DNA of 64,000 nt from Maylandia zebra (lineage: Eukaryota > Chordata > Actinopteri > Cichliformes > Cichlidae). The position numbers and the translations under genes are program-made. Location: contig NC_135181.1 in assembly GCF_041146795.1 (NCBI RefSeq), positions 565,501 to 629,500 on the forward strand, given 5' to 3'. The notes below the pieces were generated by a model that was given only the letters and a program-made list of their open reading frames with translations, had not been told where the DNA came from and ran no database searches. Each line of letters begins with the position of its first letter. Position 1 is the stretch's first letter. This document shows, one piece after another, positions 59,935-64,000 of the stretch.

Positions 59935-60290
59935 CCATTCGCTTCCGCTTATCCTTTTCAGGGTCGCGGGGGCGCTGGAGCCTATCCCAGCTGTCATAGG
60001 GCAAAAGGCGGGGTACACCCTGGACAGGTCGCCAGTCTGTCGCAGGGCCAACACACAGGGACAGACAACCATTCACACTCACATTGACACCTAGTGGCAA
60101 TTTGGATTATCCAATTAACCTATCCCCACAAGTTGCATGTCTTTGGACGGTGGGAGGAAGCCGGAGTACCCGGAGAGAACCCACGCAAACACGGGGAGAA
60201 CATGCAAACTCCACACAGAAAGACCTGATGGTGGAATTGAACTCAGGACCTTCTTGCTGTGCGGCAACAGTGCTAACCACCGTGCATGTT
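59935..60290 (-). repeat. Dispersed fish repeat, inverted relative to the copy at 31170
   Basis: CCATCCATTCGCTTCCGCTT, CCTATCCCAGCTGTCATAGG, CGCCAGTCTGTCGCAGGG and CTTTGGACGGTGGGAGGAAG match the 31170-31385 repeat in reverse complement but carry only two GGAT-type units. Confidence 0.75.
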
Positions 60291-60343
60291 TAACAACATG
60301 TATGGGTGAAAATAAAGATGGAGAGCAACAGTGCTCCACCCAC

Positions 60344-60632
60344 CTGATAGAGGTGCTCCGAGTGAATCTGCCAGAAGCTGCTGGGGGCCGACTGGCTGAG
60401 CTGACTGGGCCTGCTCAGGCCTGGCCCAGAGCTGGAGTTGGACCTGGGTCTGTGAGCTGGGAGGAGCTCTGAGCCTGGAGGAGAACCACAGGACGCCCAG
60501 CTGAGATGAGAGGACGAGGCCTGGCCCAGAGCCTGCTGGGCTGGAGCTGGACCGGAGCTGGGATCGACAGTGTCACAGGATATCTTGGTGTAGTAGAAGT
60601 CCTCCTCTCGCTGGGACTGGTCTGACCCACTG
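60344..60632 (-). CDS. znf395: ZNF395, exon after the zinc finger
   Basis: Entered at GCACAG|CAGTGGGTC: one base completes the Gly codon left by the zinc-finger exon, giving LHLG-SGSDQSQREEDFYYTK, which parallels LHLGDTVDSDQFKREEDFYYTE of mammals. It ends SFWQIHSEHLYQ|GTGGGT, parallel to SFWQIQAEHAYQ. In between is a Ser/Pro/Gln-rich stretch. The 8.4-kb intron that follows contains at least four transposons. Confidence 0.9.
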
Positions 60633-60639
60633 CTGTGCA

Positions 60640-61808
60640 TGTGTGGCAGGGACACACCAGTGGACACACCAGTGGACACACAGAGAAAAAGAGTGAGTTG
60701 TGTGTTTGCAGAGTTAGTGAGAGCAGCACTTACTACAGCCCAGACTGAAAAGCTCCCTTCCCCTAAGCGAGCAGAGCTCTTCCACAACCTGAAAATTTTA
60801 TTCCCTCCTGTTTTTTTAATGTTGTTTTGAAGCTGAGAAATGTTCCAGAAGGCCGACCCGTCTGGTTTCGAATTTGGCTCAGACTCCCAGCGAACACCTG
60901 AAAAACATCAACTTCCGCGTGTCCTTAAAGTGACCAATTAATACTTGGTCCCTATTTTTAGTGGATTCCTAACTTTATATGATACGGCATATAAAGCATC
61001 ATATAAAGTATTTTTGGCCATTTGTGCAATGACAGGAATATTTTACTGCTTCCAGCTGCTCCCAACATCATAAAGAAAACAACAGGGAAAAAAAACACGG
61101 CATCATCACCAAGAATGGAAAAAATAAAGAATATTCTAAATACACATATTTACACAGTATTGTTCAACCATGAAATAATTGTGGGAAAATTCACATTTTT
61201 TGGAAATGGAGCGTTTAGTGAAGTGATGCAATTTTAAATAGAAAGATGAAATATTAATTTGGAATAATATATGAACATGGAGCCTCATGCTACAGTCTGA
61301 GGATGAACGTCCAATCCGATTGGCCAGGAACAAGCGTGTGTGCAGTTATTCTCCCCACAGATATTTTATTTTAATTTCGACCACTGTCTGCGAGTGGGAG
61401 GGTCACAATTACACCGCATGGACTAAATGAAACACATTGTGCGCACATAGCATGTACGTGATTGTGTGACTGCTCTTACTTGTTGCTGTGTTTCTGTACA
61501 GTCGCGGTGTGTTTTCGCCTGAACGCACACTGTGATTAGCTGAAAGCGACACCTTTGTTCATTCTGATTATAATAATAGATAATTAAGATACGTTCTTGT
61601 TTTTGCACACATTTGTGTCAAATCAGGCTCCACAGCCTCGGTTGCCTCGCCGAGGTTCATCCTGAGCCAGGAAAAAACTTTCAGTGCCCCTCCCCACCTG
61701 AGCCCTCATTTTTTGTTATTTTTTTTAATCTACTTTAAGCAAAATTGTTCCCACATCTCTGCTAAGAGTGACTGTAGATGCATGAAAAGGTTCAAAGTGC
61801 CAGCTCAC
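60640..61808. other. znf395 intron after the zinc-finger exon
   Basis: No exon, repeat boundary or RNA gene seen. Confidence 0.4.
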
Positions 61809-62226
61809 CCCAGATGCAGCACACGGATGTGTCTTTTTATGCCGACTGAAGACGTGAGGACTTTGCCACAGCTGGGCCACAGGCATCTGTACACACTTCT
61901 GACGGAGCTCTGCGGGAGGAAGAGCGCAGACGGAGGGTGAGCGCGCACAGACACATGTCCAAACTGCAGAAAGGCTGTGTTGATTATAGCGGCTTCTTCA
62001 GTTTTCCCGGAGCAGCTGTGCACCTTTGGTTTTTTGGCAGCGAGCTCCTCCCCCTGCTCCAGCTCCATGTGCAAGCCTTCGTCGGGGCTGCTGTCCATCT
62101 CGGTGACGGACGGCGAGGGCGCCGGGCTGACGTTGCCGTGGTCCCAGCTCCAGTAGCCGCTGCTGCCGCTGTCTGAGAGCTCGCCTCCGCCGCACTCCAT
62201 GTCAGCGGGTGAGGATGATGAGCCAG
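61809..62226 (-). CDS. znf395: ZNF395, zinc-finger exon
   Basis: Reads from GSSSSPADMECGGGELSDSG through SGYWSWDHGNVSPAPSPS and EMDSSPDEGLHMELEQ to a single C2H2 finger, YRCLWPSCGKVLTSSVGIKR with HIRVLH (C-x4-C-x12-H-x4-H). These blocks are characteristic of the ZNF395/HDBP family, sequence-specific nuclear transcription factors that shuttle to the cytoplasm. The acceptor is CTTCCTCTAG|CTGG and the donor CATCTGGG|GTGAGC. Phase is 1 in and 2 out, matching both neighbours. A roughly 40-residue segment between the EMDSSPDEGLHM block and the finger is divergent. Confidence 0.93.
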
Positions 62227-63072
62227 CTAGAGGAAGGTAGAACCGTGTCTCGTGAGCCAAAGAAAGCCTCGAGTTTGTCACAGAGCTGAGGGAAACGGAC
62301 TCCCGCATTAAATCGGTGTCTATCAATTTAAACCCTCTGGTTTAAATATCAAATATTCTCTGTTGCTTTTTGGGATGAAAACAGCTTCTGGTGCTGTGTC
62401 CCCTCTGCCGTCCTACAGTGAACAGCAGGCCTCCTGTGCTGCTGCCAGGCCTGTTTTCAGCATCTGTTTACTCCCTCCTTCCTGCTCTGTTCCCTCTTCA
62501 CACATATTTTGTTTATTGCTCTGCCAAAACATTAAAAATAGCAGGTAATGTTTATCAAGCTAATAAACGCTGAGTGAATAACACACATGGATTGGAGCTG
62601 GAGTTTCTTTGTGTCACAGTTGAACAGCAGCTGTGTGTGAAACAGCTGTTTGGGCATCGAGCTTTAAGGAGTTCCTCCATCAACTCCTGTTCTCGATTCT
62701 TATCGTCAGATCTGTGCTCTACAACATCTCTGTTACAGCAAATATTATAAAAGTTAGTTGAGTTATAAACTATTAATAGTTTACTCCATGCCGTGTCAAA
62801 CTGCTGACCACCTACTGGACCAAAGTCCACATTATTATAACTGAAGACTGGACAAATAAAACCTGTTTATTTTCTATAAAGCTTTATACAGTCACAGCTC
62901 TGCTAAAACCTTTAATGAAGTGCGTGCCATATATGTTCACCTCTTCCTGTTAAAAGGAAGTTTTTCCTTCCCACTGTCACCAAGTGCTTGTTGACTGATT
63001 GCTGAGGTGACTGCTATTGTGACTTGGTGCTATATAATTAAAATGAATATTTATGGTTGAGGAGATACAGAC
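62227..63072. other. znf395 intron before the zinc-finger exon
   Basis: Non-coding, with an L2-like retroposon tail at 62938-63050. Confidence 0.45.
62938..63050 (+). repeat. L2-like retroposon tail, second copy
   Basis: CTTCCTGTTAAAAGGAAGTT...CTTGGTGCTATATAATTAAA matches the 51345-51520 family. Confidence 0.6.
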
Positions 63073-63176
63073 CAGGTCCAGGATCTGTTTGTGGAGAGCT
63101 CTGAACCACGGGGCTGCAGGACAGACTGGTCAGGACCATGGCTGCCATGATCTCATCCATCTCCACCGACTCCGGG
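63073..63176 (-). CDS. znf395: ZNF395, exon before the zinc finger; 5' exons lie beyond the window
   Basis: Reads SPESVEMDEIMAAMVLTSLS then CSPVVQSSPQTDPGP, leaving at CCTG|GTCTGT with one base that completes Ala with the next exon. MAAMVLTSLSCSPVVQ is a strongly conserved ZNF395/SLC2A4RG/ZNF704 block, hydrophobic enough to act as a nuclear export signal (inference). Two acceptors are possible, GCAG|CCCGG (63176) or TTTAG|CTTTC (63185). The gene is partial: the N-terminal part must lie beyond 64000. Confidence 0.85.
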
Positions 63177-63185
63177 CTGCGAAAG

Positions 63186-63530
63186 CTAAAGATAACATGC
63201 AGAAATATTCCGGTAAAAATCAGGTCCGCCCTCACATTCGCTGACCAAGCAGCAACATCTGAAACCTGGAACCAACAAATGCAGTTCCTCTACTGGCCAC
63301 TTGAGGCCGTCTCAAACGAGTCTGTCCCCATAGAGTCCCATATTAAAAGGCTCAGTTTTACTGCAGACACAAACGTGTAGGCTTTAGCCCGTATGGATAG
63401 TTTCCCTCTTCATAACAACAACACAGGGGTCAAAACTGAATGCTGGTCACAGGTAGCTATAGGTGACCTGCTGCCCTCGGCCATTTTTATGCTTTTGCTG
63501 CCTTTAGGAGCCTTTTTAATGAAAACATAC
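63186..63530. other. znf395 intron, nothing recognised
   Basis: No further znf395 exon could be recognised here. Confidence 0.4.
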
Positions 63531-64000
63531 TAGGGCTGCCACAAACGATTATTTTGATAGTCAACTAATCAGATCATCATCCATTGGACGTAAAACGTAC
63601 AGCTTACTGCACCAGCAGCATCTGCTCTTATATAACTATCATTAGCTTACAGCTTTAAGTGTTTCAGGTCTGTGCTAACTAACAATAAAGACAAGATGAT
63701 AGTTTATTAAATTTTAATGACATTTGCGGATTGTTTCGGTGAAGTTTAATAAACTCCTTGCTATCTAAAATATAACAGGACACCGGAGTAAATTCTGGAG
63801 CATCTCACACTTCTGATAATCAGCTGTCTGCTTGACGTTTATTCAGCTGTGTAAAAACTATAACTTTCATCTCAGCCAAACCGATTTACTCAGGAACAAA
63901 TAAAATACTAAAAAAAAGCCAAACAATAACATTTTAAGTTATCTAAGTGACTCATATATCATGTTTAACCTGAGTAGCAAAAGACAGCAGTGGGTTTGAA
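63531..64000. mobile_element. Left end of a hAT-like element, cut by the window
   Basis: TAGGGCTGCCACAAACGATTATTTTGATAGTC is a typical fish hAT terminus. The right end lies beyond 64000. Confidence 0.5.

Noticed and set aside
60290..60787. 165-codon minus frame taken as a whole
   Set aside because: Only 60632-60344 is the znf395 exon; the remainder is intron read-through.

Overview
This is a vertebrate nuclear genomic window, almost certainly from a ray-finned (teleost, probably percomorph or cichlid-like) fish. The evidence is three spliced vertebrate genes with GT-AG introns, no prokaryote-style operons, and dense typical fish repeats: many hAT elements with 8-bp target duplications, Tc1/mariner, Harbinger, THAP-type and Rex1-like LINE fragments, solo LTRs and long microsatellites. 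The species is inferred from repeat character only.

Layout. (1) 350-4161 is a pile of nested DNA transposons. (2) About 4.3-12.6 kb holds a minus-strand serine/threonine kinase of the STK35/PDIK1L (CLIK1) family. Three coding exons are complete and in phase, with an intron full of mobile elements. (3) 12.6-22.7 kb is intergenic, with a broken Harbinger transposase exon, nested hAT elements around a solo LTR, and a decayed Tc1 copy. (4) 22.7-48.4 kb holds a plus-strand prepronociceptin gene (pnoc). It has a TATA promoter with an enkephalin-type CRE, a predicted non-coding exon 1, a signal-peptide exon, a 9.4-kb intron, and a last exon carrying two dibasic-bounded peptides including a nociceptin of sequence YGGFIGVRKSARKWNSQ. 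Its introns hold a 1-kb GGAT-type satellite, an element flanked by 60-bp direct repeats, a hAT with transposase remnants, LINE tails and a solo LTR. (5) 48.4-50.8 kb is the convergent intergenic gap. (6) 50.8-63.2 kb holds znf395 on the minus strand. Six coding exons run from the one before the zinc finger to the C-terminal cysteine-rich domain; the 5' exons lie beyond 64000.

The order kinase(-), pnoc(+), znf395(-) joins two conserved relationships: PNOC tail-to-tail with ZNF395, as in tetrapods, and an opioid-precursor gene head-to-head with an STK35-family kinase, as for PDYN/STK35 in human. The window therefore looks like an ancient opioid-gene neighbourhood. The genes are not one pathway. 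pnoc encodes a secreted neuropeptide precursor, the kinase is an intracellular signalling enzyme, and znf395 encodes a DNA-binding transcription factor.

No CRISPR, rRNA or tRNA gene was recognised. The observation I find hardest to explain is the 1.4-kb element at 27116-28527. It has CACTCAGAAAA termini, carries a perfect NRF1 palindrome and a perfect CRE, and is flanked flush on both sides by an identical 60-bp sequence.
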